This document shows, in pieces, positions 8,489-17,322 of a stretch of 45,793 nt of DNA. The position numbers and the translations under genes are program-made. Within the stretch, counting starts at the first letter, position 1. Each line of letters begins with the position of its first letter. The notes under the pieces were generated by a model. It saw only the letters and a program-made list of their open reading frames with translations. It was not told the origin of the DNA and did no database searches. Origin of the DNA: Anaeroplasmataceae bacterium (GTDB lineage Bacteria; Bacillota_I; Bacilli_A; Acholeplasmatales; JAEDCM01); the NCBI GenBank assembly GCA_016294165.1, contig JAEDCM010000010.1, forward strand, positions 1 through 45,793, in the 5' to 3' direction.

Positions 8489-8517
8489 TTGACTATTATG
8501 CAGTATTATGATAAAAT
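8489..8517 (+). promoter_or_regulatory. Sigma-A promoter for the aminotransferase at 8568
   Basis: TTGACT (8489-8494) and TAAAAT (8512-8517) are separated by exactly 17 bp. Confidence 0.7.
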
Positions 8518-8567
8518 CATAAAGTATATAAAAAGGGATATTTTATGGCTAAAAGAGGTGTTATGGT

Positions 8568-9794
8568 ATGAAATTAGTTTCCAAGCATTCAGAAAATAAA
8601 AAATTAGTTGGTAACGTATTAACAATTGCCGGACAAGCTAGAGAGGCTAAGGCAAAAAATCCTAATGTTATTGATGCAACAGTTGGTTCATTATATGATG
8701 AAAGCGGAAAAATGTTAGAGTTTAGTGTTGTTAATAAGGTTATTGCGAATATGACATATGCTGAAAAGTACAGCTATTCAACAACTGATGGAGGAGCGTT
8801 ATTCGCATCAGGTATTATGAAATGGACATTAAGAGGAAACTACGAAGAGGTATTAAGCAAAATGCATTGTCGTGTTGTTGCAACACCAGGAGGAACTGGG
8901 GCAATTTCAAGTACAATGGCCAATTATCTAAATCCAGGAGATACAATTTTGATTCCTCATATTTGCTGGGGTCCATATAGTAATATGGCTTATGAGCATT
9001 TTTGTAAGGTTGAAACTTATCAAATGTTTGATGAAAATGATAAATTTAATCTAAAACAATTCAAAGAGAAAATCGCTTCAATTAAAGAAAAACAAGGAAG
9101 AGTATATACAATTATCAATGACCCTTGTCAAAACCCAACAGGATATTTTTTATCTGATGAGGAATGGGATGAAATCATTGATTACATAAATGAAATCAGC
9201 AAGGATGTACCATTTATTTTAGTATATGATATGGCTTATATTGATTACTCACATAAAGGAATTGATGGTTCACGTGATGTCTTTAAAAAATTCACAAGAT
9301 TTAATGAAAATGTTATGGTTGTATCATGCTTTAGTGGGTCAAAAACATTTTCTTTGTATGGTTTAAGAATTGGGGCAGCAATGTGTATAACTAAATCAAA
9401 GGAATCTAGTGAGGATTTCTTCTATGCTACTGAATATATGGCCAGAAGCTCATGGAGTAATACTGCTAAATTAGGTGTTAGTCTTGTTGGTAAGCTAATG
9501 AATGATGAAGATTTAACAAATGAGTTTTTAGAGGAAATAAAAAAATCTAGCCAAATGTTATTAGATCGTTCAAATCTATTTTTGAAAGAGGCTAATGATA
9601 TTGGCCTTAAAATGTATCCATATAAGAGTGGATTCTTTGTAACAATTCCTTGTGATGGATTTAGTGTATATGAGCGTCTTAAAGCTAAGGATATTCATGT
9701 TGTTCCATTTAAAAATGCTATTAGAATTTCACTTTCAGCAATTAGTCTAAAAGAAATCAAGGGATTAGCCCAAAAATTGGCACAAGAATTATAA
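8568..9794 (+). CDS. Class I PLP-dependent aminotransferase (aromatic/aspartate type)
   Basis: This is a fold-type I aminotransferase of 408 residues. The PLP lysine is K259 in CFSGSKTFSLYGLRIGA, where the Ser-x-Ser-Lys and Gly-Leu-Arg-Ile-Gly pattern resembles the AspC/TyrB aromatic and aspartate aminotransferases. NDPCQNPTGY provides the conserved Asn-Pro-Thr-Gly, and VYDMAYIDY the Asp that binds the pyridine nitrogen. The N-terminus around VGSLYDE is as in that branch. It has its own promoter and stands alone between spoVT and the purine operon. Amino acid specificity cannot be read from the sequence; aspartate or an aromatic amino acid is most likely. Confidence 0.85.
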   Translation: MKLVSKHSENKKLVGNVLTIAGQAREAKAKNPNVIDATVGSLYDESGKMLEFSVVNKVIANMTYAEKYSYSTTDGGALFASGIMKWTLRGNYEEVLSKMHCRVVATPGGTGAISSTMANYLNPGDTILIPHICWGPYSNMAYEHFCKVETYQMFDENDKFNLKQFKEKIASIKEKQGRVYTIINDPCQNPTGYFLSDEEWDEIIDYINEISKDVPFILVYDMAYIDYSHKGIDGSRDVFKKFTRFNENVMVVSCFSGSKTFSLYGLRIGAAMCITKSKESSEDFFYATEYMARSSWSNTAKLGVSLVGKLMNDEDLTNEFLEEIKKSSQMLLDRSNLFLKEANDIGLKMYPYKSGFFVTIPCDGFSVYERLKAKDIHVVPFKNAIRISLSAISLKEIKGLAQKLAQEL

Positions 9795-9861
9795 AAAAAG
9801 TGTTTTCATATAATTGCATTATATGCGCAAAAAATGTATAATAAAATGGTAATGAAAAAAA

Positions 9862-9930
9862 CTTTGTATAATAGCTTCGATATGGGAAGCAAGTTTCTAC
9901 CTCAAAACCATAAATTTTGAGACTACAAAG
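9862..9930 (+). ncRNA. Purine riboswitch aptamer, guanine/hypoxanthine type
   Basis: P1 is CTTTGTA (9862-9868) with TACAAAG (9924-9930). Inside are the conserved TATAAT start, the P2 stem GCTTC/GAAGC, the core AAGTTTCTACC, the P3 stem CTCAAAA/TTTTGAG with ACCATAAA loop, and GACTAC. The pyrimidine after GA, which decides specificity, is C, indicating guanine or hypoxanthine rather than adenine. It lies about 175 bp upstream of fhs, the first gene of the purine operon, so it most likely shuts the operon off when purines are plentiful. Confidence 0.92.
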
Positions 9931-9936
9931 CCTACT

Positions 9937-9958
9937 AAAGAGTATTGGACTCTTTTTT
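9937..9958 (+). terminator. Riboswitch-proximal terminator hairpin
   Basis: AAAGAGT and ACTCTTT form a 7-bp stem around ATTGG followed by T. It is the likely OFF-state terminator of the riboswitch, 6 bp after the aptamer. Both arms have a second copy further down the leader (10017-10037), so alternative pairing is possible. Confidence 0.7.
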
Positions 9959-9983
9959 GGCGGAACAAGAAAGGGTGAGGGTT

Positions 9984-10043
9984 ATGAAAATTAAATATTT
10001 AATTATAATCCAAGCTACTCTTTGTTTTCAAAAGAGTTTTTGA
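9984..10043 (+). CDS. Possible 19-residue leader peptide in the purine leader
   Basis: ATG at 9984 follows AAGGGTGAGGG and opens 19 codons (MKIKYLIIIQATLCFQKSF) ending in TGA at 10041. The frame spans a self-complementary stretch at 9980-10013 and the second ACTCTTT/AAAGAGT hairpin, so translation would melt both. There is no run of one regulatory amino acid, although Ile and Leu are common. It may be a real leader peptide or chance. The site would only be transcribed when the first terminator is read through. Confidence 0.3.
   Translation: MKIKYLIIIQATLCFQKSF
10017..10041 (+). terminator. Second hairpin in the purine leader
   Basis: ACTCTTT and AAAGAGT form a 7-bp stem with loop GTTTTCA followed by TTTTT. 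It uses the same two heptamers as the hairpin at 9937-9958 in the opposite order, so the two can swap partners. Confidence 0.55.
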
Positions 10044-10051
10044 GAGAGAAA

Positions 10052-10083
10052 AAAGAACATTAACAGTTTGTTAATGTTCTTTT
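10052..10083 (+). terminator. Strong third hairpin just before fhs
   Basis: AAAGAACATTAAC and GTTAATGTTCTTT form a perfect 13-bp stem with a five-base loop and a short T tail, ending 8 bp before the fhs AGGAGG. It can act as a terminator or as a barrier that leaves the ribosome binding site free. Confidence 0.75.
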
Positions 10084-10105
10084 GTGCATTATAGGAGGTA
10101 AAAAA

Positions 10106-11776
10106 ATGTATAAATCTGATTTAGAAATAGCACAAGAATGTAAGATGTTAAGGATAACCGAAATCTTAACAAAATTGGGATTAACTGAAGATGATTATGA
10201 CCTTTATGGTAAGTATAAAGCTAAGATTAATCTTGATGTTGCCGATAGACATGAAAAAAATGCTAAGGTCATTTTAGTTACAGCAATTAATCCAACACCG
10301 GCTGGAGAAGGAAAATCAACGACAACGGTTGGATTAGCGGACGCTTTAAGCGCAATTGGTAAAAAAACAATTGTTGCTTTAAGAGAACCAAGCTTTGGTC
10401 CAGTTATGGGTGTTAAAGGTGGAGCTGCTGGTGGAGGATATGCCCAAGCCGTTCCAATGGAAGATTTAAACCTTCATTTTACTGGCGACATTCATGCCAT
10501 CACAACAGCTAACAATGCGATAAGTGCAATGATTGATAATCATATTCATCAAGGAAATGAATTAAGAATCGACCCAACAAGAATTGTATGGAAAAGATGC
10601 TTAGACATGAATGATAGAGCTTTAAGAAATGTGGTTGTTGGTTTAGGTGGATCTGCTAATGGTAAGCCACGTGAGGATGGTTTTGATATTACGGTAGCCA
10701 GTGAGATTATGGCAGTCTTTACTTTAGCTAAAGATTTACAAGATTTAAAGAAAAGATTAAATCGTATTGTAATTGCTTATGATTATGACAAAAACCCAAT
10801 AACTCTTAAGGATTTAAAATGTAGTGGAGCTATTGCATTAATTTTAAGTGAAGCTTTAAAACCAAATTTAATTCAAACGCTTGAACATACACCGGTATTA
10901 GTTCATGGTGGTCCATTTGCGAATATTGCGCATGGATGTAATTCCATTATTGCGACTAACATGGCAAGAAGCTTAGCGGATTATGTTGTAACTGAGGCTG
11001 GATTTGGAGCTGATTTAGGAGCTGAAAAGTTCTTAGATATTAAGGCACGTATTGCTGGATTTAAGCCAAACGCTGTAGTTATTGTTGCGACTATTAGAGC
11101 TTTAAAAATGCATGGTGGAGTTAAAAAAGAGGATTTAAAAAATGAAAATGTGGATGCTTTATTAGAAGGAATTAAAAATCTAGAAAAGCATATTGAAAAT
11201 ATAAAACAATTTAATTTACCTTATGTTGTGGCGATTAATAAATTTGTCACAGATACTGATAATGAGGTTAACGCATTAAATAAATGGTGTGAGGATAACA
11301 ATCATCCAATTGCCTTAAGTGAGGTTTGGGAAAAAGGTTCTTTAGGTGGAATCGATTTGGCTAAAAAACTAATCGAGGAAATGGAAAAAAATCCGGATCC
11401 AGATTTCAAACATATTTATGATCTAGAGGATAGTATCAAAGAAAAGGTTAATAAAATTTGTACGAGAATTTATGGTGCAAGTGGAGTTGAATTCAGCTCA
11501 AAGGCGCTTAATCAAATAAAGACATTTGAAAAAAATGGATGGGACAATTTGCCAATTTGCATGGCAAAAACACAATATTCTTTATCTGATAATCCAAAAT
11601 TATTAGGACGACCTAAAGATTTTGTTGTTACAGTTAGAGAATTTAAGCCATCAATTGGGGCTGGCTTCCTTGTTTGTTTAACAGGGGATATTATGACAAT
11701 GCCTGGATTACCTGCACATCCATCAGCTTATGATATGGATGTTACTGAAGACGGTAAAGCAATCGGGCTATTTTAG
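10106..11776 (+). CDS. fhs: Formate-tetrahydrofolate ligase
   Basis: Fhs uses ATP to join formate and tetrahydrofolate, giving 10-formyl-THF. The ATG at 10106 is chosen because it follows ATAGGAGGT by 7 bp; an upstream in-frame TTG at 10082 lies in the terminator hairpin. The product is 556 residues, the usual length. The P-loop TPAGEGKSTTTVGL is near residues 62-75, followed by LREPSFGPVMGVKGGAAGGG, GDIHAITTANN, THTPVLVHGGPFANIAHGC-like substrate residues, TEAGFGADLG and the C-terminal PGLPAHPSA. It is the first gene after the purine riboswitch and supplies the formyl donor for PurN and PurH in the same operon. Confidence 0.97.
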   Translation: MYKSDLEIAQECKMLRITEILTKLGLTEDDYDLYGKYKAKINLDVADRHEKNAKVILVTAINPTPAGEGKSTTTVGLADALSAIGKKTIVALREPSFGPVMGVKGGAAGGGYAQAVPMEDLNLHFTGDIHAITTANNAISAMIDNHIHQGNELRIDPTRIVWKRCLDMNDRALRNVVVGLGGSANGKPREDGFDITVASEIMAVFTLAKDLQDLKKRLNRIVIAYDYDKNPITLKDLKCSGAIALILSEALKPNLIQTLEHTPVLVHGGPFANIAHGCNSIIATNMARSLADYVVTEAGFGADLGAEKFLDIKARIAGFKPNAVVIVATIRALKMHGGVKKEDLKNENVDALLEGIKNLEKHIENIKQFNLPYVVAINKFVTDTDNEVNALNKWCEDNNHPIALSEVWEKGSLGGIDLAKKLIEEMEKNPDPDFKHIYDLEDSIKEKVNKICTRIYGASGVEFSSKALNQIKTFEKNGWDNLPICMAKTQYSLSDNPKLLGRPKDFVVTVREFKPSIGAGFLVCLTGDIMTMPGLPAHPSAYDMDVTEDGKAIGLF

Positions 11777-11787
11777 GAGGAAGAAAA

Positions 11788-13515
11788 ATGATTAAAGAAT
11801 TTACATTAAATGAAACAAATGCAATTTTAAACTTCAGTGTTAAATATTGTGATACTCAAAAAGAAATTTTAGATAGCGTAGGATTTAACAAGGTTTTAAA
11901 TCGTTATATTGCTAGAATTATTGAAGATGAAGGAAACTTAGCAAACTTTATTTCTGAATTTCCACAAAAGGAAGTTGACGATGTTTTAACACAAATGTTT
12001 AAACTATTATTAGTTATGAGCGTTGATGAGGTAAGTAAATTAGATTCAAAATATGCTTATTTCTTGAATGATAGAAAGCAATTACATGAATTAGTTGAAG
12101 GATTATATGGATTCTGGAGACATTTTGAACGTTATGGTGTTGTTCAAAGTAAGATAAGAGCAAACGGAATTCAAAATGTTAACTTCATTGAAGAAACATC
12201 AACATTCAATAACTTAGTTTTAAAATTATATCGTACAATTTTAGAAAATATTATTGGTGGCGGACAACGAGTATATCGTCAATTAGCAGCTGGTATCAAT
12301 GCTGGTTTGGTAATCAATGATATGCGTTGGGAATTACCAAAGGGTTATGAATGTTTAAGGAATATTGCGGTAATCGATTCAATCGTATTACGTCCACCAT
12401 TCATTACTTATTCAAAGAAAAATACAAGAAAAGGAACATATAAAGAGATAGACTATAATCCACTTGAGGAATTAAAGCTTACTGCTAATCATTGGTATTG
12501 CTATCCTGCATATATTGGTGAATCACTAGCTTATGTATATTTCCATCGTGATTATATGTGTCATGGTGTATCTTTATGTAACCTATTCCAATTAGCTAAA
12601 TATGAGGATTATGAAGGAAAGAAGCCAGATATCATTTATGTATTTGGTGCTAGAAAAGAAAATTATAAAGAACACAGCTATTTCCATCATGATAAAGTAA
12701 ATGATATTTATGTTGGTGTAGCATATCATACTGATGAAATTGATTATTTCGGATATATGAAGAAAATGATGCTTACATTACATAATGTTCGTATGATCGA
12801 TAAGGGTGGACTTCCAACTCATGGTGCAATGGTAAACATCACAATGAAGGATGGAAAGGAAGCTAATATCGTTATTATTGGAGATAGTGGTGCAGGTAAA
12901 TCAGAAAGCTTGGATGCTTTATCATCAATTTCTAAGGATTATTTAAAAGAGATGAAGGTTATCTTTGATGATATGGGTACATTAAAATTCAAGGATGGAA
13001 AAATTCTTGGATATGGAACTGAAATTGGGGCCTTCGTAAGATTAGATGACCTAGATACAGGATATGCATATCGTGAAATGGATCGTGCAATTTTCATGAA
13101 TCCAAATAAAGTAAATTCAAGATTAATTATGCCTAATACAGCATATGAGGATGTTGTTAAGGGATATAAGGTTGATATTCTATTATATGCAAATAACTAC
13201 ATGGACGAAGGATCAGATATTCATTTCTTCTCTAATAAAACAGATGCTATCAATACTTTCCGTTTAGGAAGAAGACGTGCTAAGGGAACAACTTCAGAGG
13301 AAGGAATTGTTGAAAGCTATTTTGCAAATCCATTTGGGCCTGTTCAACGTCAAGAGCAATGTGAAGTTTTATTAGATCAATATTTCTCAAAATTGTTTGA
13401 AGATAATATTCCAGTAGGAGAAATGTATACAAAATTAGCTGTACCTGGTGCTGAACAAAAAGGACCAAAAGCAGCCGCAATTCAATTATTTGAATGGATT
13501 AAGAATGCTAAATAG
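11788..13515 (+). CDS. PEPCK/HPr-kinase-like P-loop protein, function unclear
   Basis: The 575-residue product has a Walker A GDSGAGKSESLDAL at residues 365-378 (Lys 371) whose wording resembles HPr kinase (GDSGxGKSE) more than classical ATP-dependent PEP carboxykinase (GLSGTGKTT). VIFDDMGTL about 20 residues later could be the second metal-binding aspartate motif. The large N-terminal region (residues 1-240) shows no domain I recognise, and there are no membrane segments. Proteins like this are often annotated phosphoenolpyruvate carboxykinase, but I do not see the complete catalytic set of that enzyme. It lies 11 bp after fhs with its own AGGAGG and just before purL, so it is co-transcribed with purine genes. 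Fold assignment is fairly sure; activity is unknown. Confidence 0.6.
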   Translation: MIKEFTLNETNAILNFSVKYCDTQKEILDSVGFNKVLNRYIARIIEDEGNLANFISEFPQKEVDDVLTQMFKLLLVMSVDEVSKLDSKYAYFLNDRKQLHELVEGLYGFWRHFERYGVVQSKIRANGIQNVNFIEETSTFNNLVLKLYRTILENIIGGGQRVYRQLAAGINAGLVINDMRWELPKGYECLRNIAVIDSIVLRPPFITYSKKNTRKGTYKEIDYNPLEELKLTANHWYCYPAYIGESLAYVYFHRDYMCHGVSLCNLFQLAKYEDYEGKKPDIIYVFGARKENYKEHSYFHHDKVNDIYVGVAYHTDEIDYFGYMKKMMLTLHNVRMIDKGGLPTHGAMVNITMKDGKEANIVIIGDSGAGKSESLDALSSISKDYLKEMKVIFDDMGTLKFKDGKILGYGTEIGAFVRLDDLDTGYAYREMDRAIFMNPNKVNSRLIMPNTAYEDVVKGYKVDILLYANNYMDEGSDIHFFSNKTDAINTFRLGRRRAKGTTSEEGIVESYFANPFGPVQRQEQCEVLLDQYFSKLFEDNIPVGEMYTKLAVPGAEQKGPKAAAIQLFEWIKNAK

Positions 13516-13565
13516 TATTCACATTTGTAAAAGACTATATAGAAAGATTTTTTGGGTGAAATAGT

Positions 13566-16500
13566 ATGAATTATCGCGTATTTGTAGAAAAAAAGGAAAA
13601 CTATAGAACTGAATCACAAGCGTTATTATCAAACTTCAAAAATAATCTTAAATTAAACCTAACAAATGTTCGTTTAGTAAATATTTATGATGTTTTTGAT
13701 ATCTCAATTGATTTATTAGAAAAAAGTAAATATTCAATCTTTGGTGAAAAGGTAACTGATGATGTTTATTTAGAATTTGATTTAAGCGGATTAACATATT
13801 TTGCGATGGAATATTTACCAGGTCAATTTGATCAAAGAGCAGATAGTGCAATGCAATGCTTAAGATTAATTGACCCAAAAACTAAAGCTATTGTTAGAAG
13901 TGGAAAAATCATTATTTTAGAAGGAAATATTAATGATTCAGATTTAAATCGTGTAAAGAAATATTACATTAATGAAATTGAGGCTCGTGAAAAGGATTTA
14001 AGCATCCTAGATTTATCAAATGATGTTACAGTAAATGAAACATCAATTATTGAAGGATTTAGAAATCTTTCAACTGATGAACTTATCGCTTTAAGGCAGG
14101 AAATGTCTTTAGCAATGAGTGATGCAGATTTATATCATATTCAAAAATATTTTGTAAATGAAGAGCATCGTGAACCAACAATTACAGAAATTAGAATGCT
14201 AGATACATATTGGTCAGATCACTGCCGTCATACAACATTTGAAACCGAACTTCGTGATATTAATTTCCATGATGAATTTGTTTTTGAAGCATTTAAAGAT
14301 TATCTAGAAATGCGTGATGAATTAAACCGTACAGAAAAGCCTGTTACCCTAATGGATATGGCAACAATCAATGCTCGCTATGAAAAGAAAAGGGGTAATT
14401 TAAACGATTTAGAGGTTAGTGAAGAAAATAACGCATGTAGCGTTTATGTTGATGTAAATATTGATGGAAAAGATGAAAAATGGTTAATGATGTTTAAAAA
14501 TGAAACTCACAACCATCCAACAGAAATTGAACCATTTGGTGGGGCATCAACTTGTATCGGTGGAGCTATCAGAGATCCACTAAGTGGAAGAAGCTATGTA
14601 TATCAAGCTATGCGCGTAACTGGTGCTGGTGATATCACAAAAAATATCGATGAAACAATTCCTGGTAAATTACCACAAAGAATTATTTCAACGACAGCTG
14701 CAAATGGTTATTCATCATATGGTAATCAAATTGGTTTAGCAACAACACATGTTAAGGAAATTTATCATGATGGATATGTTGCAAAGAGAATGGAAGTTGG
14801 AGCCGTTGTTGGAGCAATCAAAGCGGATTTAATCCGTAGAGAATCTCCAAAAGCTGGTGATATCGTTATTATGCTTGGAGGAAGAACTGGGCGTGATGGT
14901 ATTGGTGGAGCAACGGGTTCAAGTAAAGAGCATACAGAAAAATCTTTAGAGGTTTGTTCATCTGAGGTTCAAAAGGGTAATGCCCCTGAGGAACGTAAGA
15001 TTCAACATTTATTCAGAGATCCTGAGGTTGTAAAAATGATTAAGAAATCAAATGACTTTGGAGCTGGTGGAGTAAGTGTTGCGATTGGTGAATTGGCCGA
15101 TGGAATTGATATTGATTTAGATCAAGTTAGAGTTAAATATCAAGGGTTAAATGGTACAGAATTAGCAATCAGCGAATCACAAGAAAGAATGAGTGTTGTG
15201 GTTGAGGCTAAGGATGCTGAAAAGTTTATTAAAGCTTGTGAAAAAGAAAATATTGAAGCGGTTATTATTGCAAAGATCACAGATAATAATCGTCTTGTAA
15301 TGAATTATAAAGGAAATAAGATTGTTGATATATCTCGTGATTTTATCAACACTAATGGAGTTAGACAACGTAACTTTGTAACTGTTGATGAAATTGATTT
15401 TGCAGCTAATCCATTTACAAGAAAAATTGAAGGAAAAGGAAATGAAAAATTCTTAAATAATCTTAAGGATTTGAATGTAAGCATGCAAAAGGGATTAGTT
15501 GAAATGTTTGATGCAACAATTGGTGCAACAACTGTTTTAATGCCTTATGGAGGGAAATATCAATTATCTGAGTCTCAAGTAAGTGCTCAAAAATTTCCTG
15601 TTTTAGAAGGAAACACTGATACTTGCAGTGTTATGAGTTTTGGATTTAACCCTTATATTTCATCATGGAGCCCATACCATGGGGCAAATTATAGTGTTGT
15701 TGAATGCTTAGCTAAGCTAGTAAGTGCTGGTGGAGATTATAACAAGGTTAGATTCTCATTCCAAGAATACTTTGAGAGATTAGGAAAGAATCCTCGTAAA
15801 TGGGGTAAGGTTACTGCTGCTTTACTTGGAAGTATCGATATTTTAAAACAATTCAAATTAGCTAGTATTGGTGGAAAGGATTCAATGAGTGGAACATTCA
15901 AGGATTTAGATGTGCCACCAACATTAATTGCCTTTGGTATTTTAGCCATGGATTCAAATGATGTTATTTCTACAGATTTAAAGAATGTTGGCAATAAATT
16001 ATATTTAATTAAGCATAATAAGTTAGAAAATTTATTACCTAATGTTAATGAATTAAAAGCAAACTTCGATTTTGTTCACAAAAATATTTTAAATAAAAAC
16101 ATCGTTTCGGCTTTTGCTTTAACAAATGGAGGACTAGCTGAAGCTTTAGCTAAGATGAGCTATGGAAATATGCTTGGTGTTAATGTTAAAACAGATTTAG
16201 ATATTTATGCTTATGATCAAGGATCAATTTTAGTTGAAACTAAGAATGCCTTGGATTATGAAAATGCCATTTATTTAGGTGAGGTTACAAATAAGGATAT
16301 TATTGTTAATGATGTTAGATTAACTAATGAAGAATGTTTAAAAGCTTCTTTGGCAACCTTTGAAGATATTTACCCAACAGTTGCTAAAGAAAATAATATG
16401 GATTTATCAATTTGTAAGGATACTGATGTTGAGACTAAGAAATATGGTAAATGTGAAGAAGAGGTTAGAGTTATTGTTCCAGCATTCCCAGGAACAAACT

Positions 16501-17252
16501 GTGATTATGATTCATATAAAGCCTTTAAAGAAGCGGGAGCAAATCCAGAAATTTTTGTATTTAGAAATACATTAGAAAATGATGTTTTAGATTCAATTAA
16601 TGAGCTTGCTGAAAAAATTGATAATTCACATATCTTAATGGTAAGTGGTGGATTTAGTGCTGGTGATGAACCGGATGGAAGTGGAAAATTCATTTCTAAT
16701 GTTTTAAATAATGAAATTATTAAATCAGCTATTAATCGATTATTAGCTCGTGATGGATTAGTTCTTGGTATTTGTAATGGATTCCAAGCATTAATCAAAT
16801 CGGGATTGTTTAATAATTGGGATGTGCAGGTTGATTCACCGACATTATTTAGAAATGACATTAACCGCCATGTGTCACATATTGCTAAAACAAGAGTAAC
16901 ATCTAACAAATCACCATGGTTAAAATCATTTAAGCCAGGTGAGGTTTATGAAATTGCAATGAGTCATGGTGAAGGTAAATTTGTTGTTTCTAAAGAGGAT
17001 GCAATTAGGATGTTTGATAATGGATTAGTAGCTTTCCAATATTGTGATGAAAATGGAAATGCAACAATGGATCCAAATTACAATATTAATGGTTCATATT
17101 ATGCCATTGAAGGTATCATTTCTCCTTGTGGAAAAATTTTAGGAAAAATGGGACATTCAGAGCGTAAAGGGAATAATGTATTTAAGAACATTTACGGAAA
17201 TAAAACACAAGATATTTTCAAGAATGCTGTAGATTATTTTAAAGGTAAATAA
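13566..17252 (+). CDS. purL: Phosphoribosylformylglycinamidine synthase, single-chain
   Basis: PurL converts FGAR, glutamine and ATP to FGAM in step four of purine synthesis. This 1228-residue protein fuses the PurS-like N-terminal, PurL synthetase and PurQ glutaminase parts that are separate genes in Bacillus, and so belongs to the single-chain clostridial type. Motifs are DTYWSDHCRHTTFETEL near residue 215, KNETHNHPTEIEPFGGAST near 320, and a C-terminal glutaminase with PAFPGTNCD, Cys1070 in GICNGFQAL, and His1197/Glu1199 in GHSER, completing the Cys-His-Glu triad. It starts at ATG 13566 after GGGTGAA. It is followed by purM across a small hairpin. Confidence 0.96.
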   Translation: MNYRVFVEKKENYRTESQALLSNFKNNLKLNLTNVRLVNIYDVFDISIDLLEKSKYSIFGEKVTDDVYLEFDLSGLTYFAMEYLPGQFDQRADSAMQCLRLIDPKTKAIVRSGKIIILEGNINDSDLNRVKKYYINEIEAREKDLSILDLSNDVTVNETSIIEGFRNLSTDELIALRQEMSLAMSDADLYHIQKYFVNEEHREPTITEIRMLDTYWSDHCRHTTFETELRDINFHDEFVFEAFKDYLEMRDELNRTEKPVTLMDMATINARYEKKRGNLNDLEVSEENNACSVYVDVNIDGKDEKWLMMFKNETHNHPTEIEPFGGASTCIGGAIRDPLSGRSYVYQAMRVTGAGDITKNIDETIPGKLPQRIISTTAANGYSSYGNQIGLATTHVKEIYHDGYVAKRMEVGAVVGAIKADLIRRESPKAGDIVIMLGGRTGRDGIGGATGSSKEHTEKSLEVCSSEVQKGNAPEERKIQHLFRDPEVVKMIKKSNDFGAGGVSVAIGELADGIDIDLDQVRVKYQGLNGTELAISESQERMSVVVEAKDAEKFIKACEKENIEAVIIAKITDNNRLVMNYKGNKIVDISRDFINTNGVRQRNFVTVDEIDFAANPFTRKIEGKGNEKFLNNLKDLNVSMQKGLVEMFDATIGATTVLMPYGGKYQLSESQVSAQKFPVLEGNTDTCSVMSFGFNPYISSWSPYHGANYSVVECLAKLVSAGGDYNKVRFSFQEYFERLGKNPRKWGKVTAALLGSIDILKQFKLASIGGKDSMSGTFKDLDVPPTLIAFGILAMDSNDVISTDLKNVGNKLYLIKHNKLENLLPNVNELKANFDFVHKNILNKNIVSAFALTNGGLAEALAKMSYGNMLGVNVKTDLDIYAYDQGSILVETKNALDYENAIYLGEVTNKDIIVNDVRLTNEECLKASLATFEDIYPTVAKENNMDLSICKDTDVETKKYGKCEEEVRVIVPAFPGTNCDYDSYKAFKEAGANPEIFVFRNTLENDVLDSINELAEKIDNSHILMVSGGFSAGDEPDGSGKFISNVLNNEIIKSAINRLLARDGLVLGICNGFQALIKSGLFNNWDVQVDSPTLFRNDINRHVSHIAKTRVTSNKSPWLKSFKPGEVYEIAMSHGEGKFVVSKEDAIRMFDNGLVAFQYCDENGNATMDPNYNINGSYYAIEGIISPCGKILGKMGHSERKGNNVFKNIYGNKTQDIFKNAVDYFKGK

Positions 17253-17257
17253 TTAGT

Positions 17258-17286
17258 GTTGGGTGTTTTATAATAAAGCATCCAAC
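17258..17286 (+). other. Hairpin between purL and purM
   Basis: GTTGGGTG and CATCCAAC form an 8-bp stem (one G-T) with a 13-base loop. There is no T tail, so it is more likely an RNA processing or stability element than a terminator. Confidence 0.4.
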
Positions 17287-17322
17287 AAAGCTTATACTAT
17301 TATAGAAAAAATGGAGGATATT

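Noticed and set aside
11788..13515. Straight annotation as ATP-dependent phosphoenolpyruvate carboxykinase
   Set aside because: The Walker A is of the HPr-kinase type rather than GLSGTGKTT, and I could not find the full substrate-binding set, so only a fold-level call is given.
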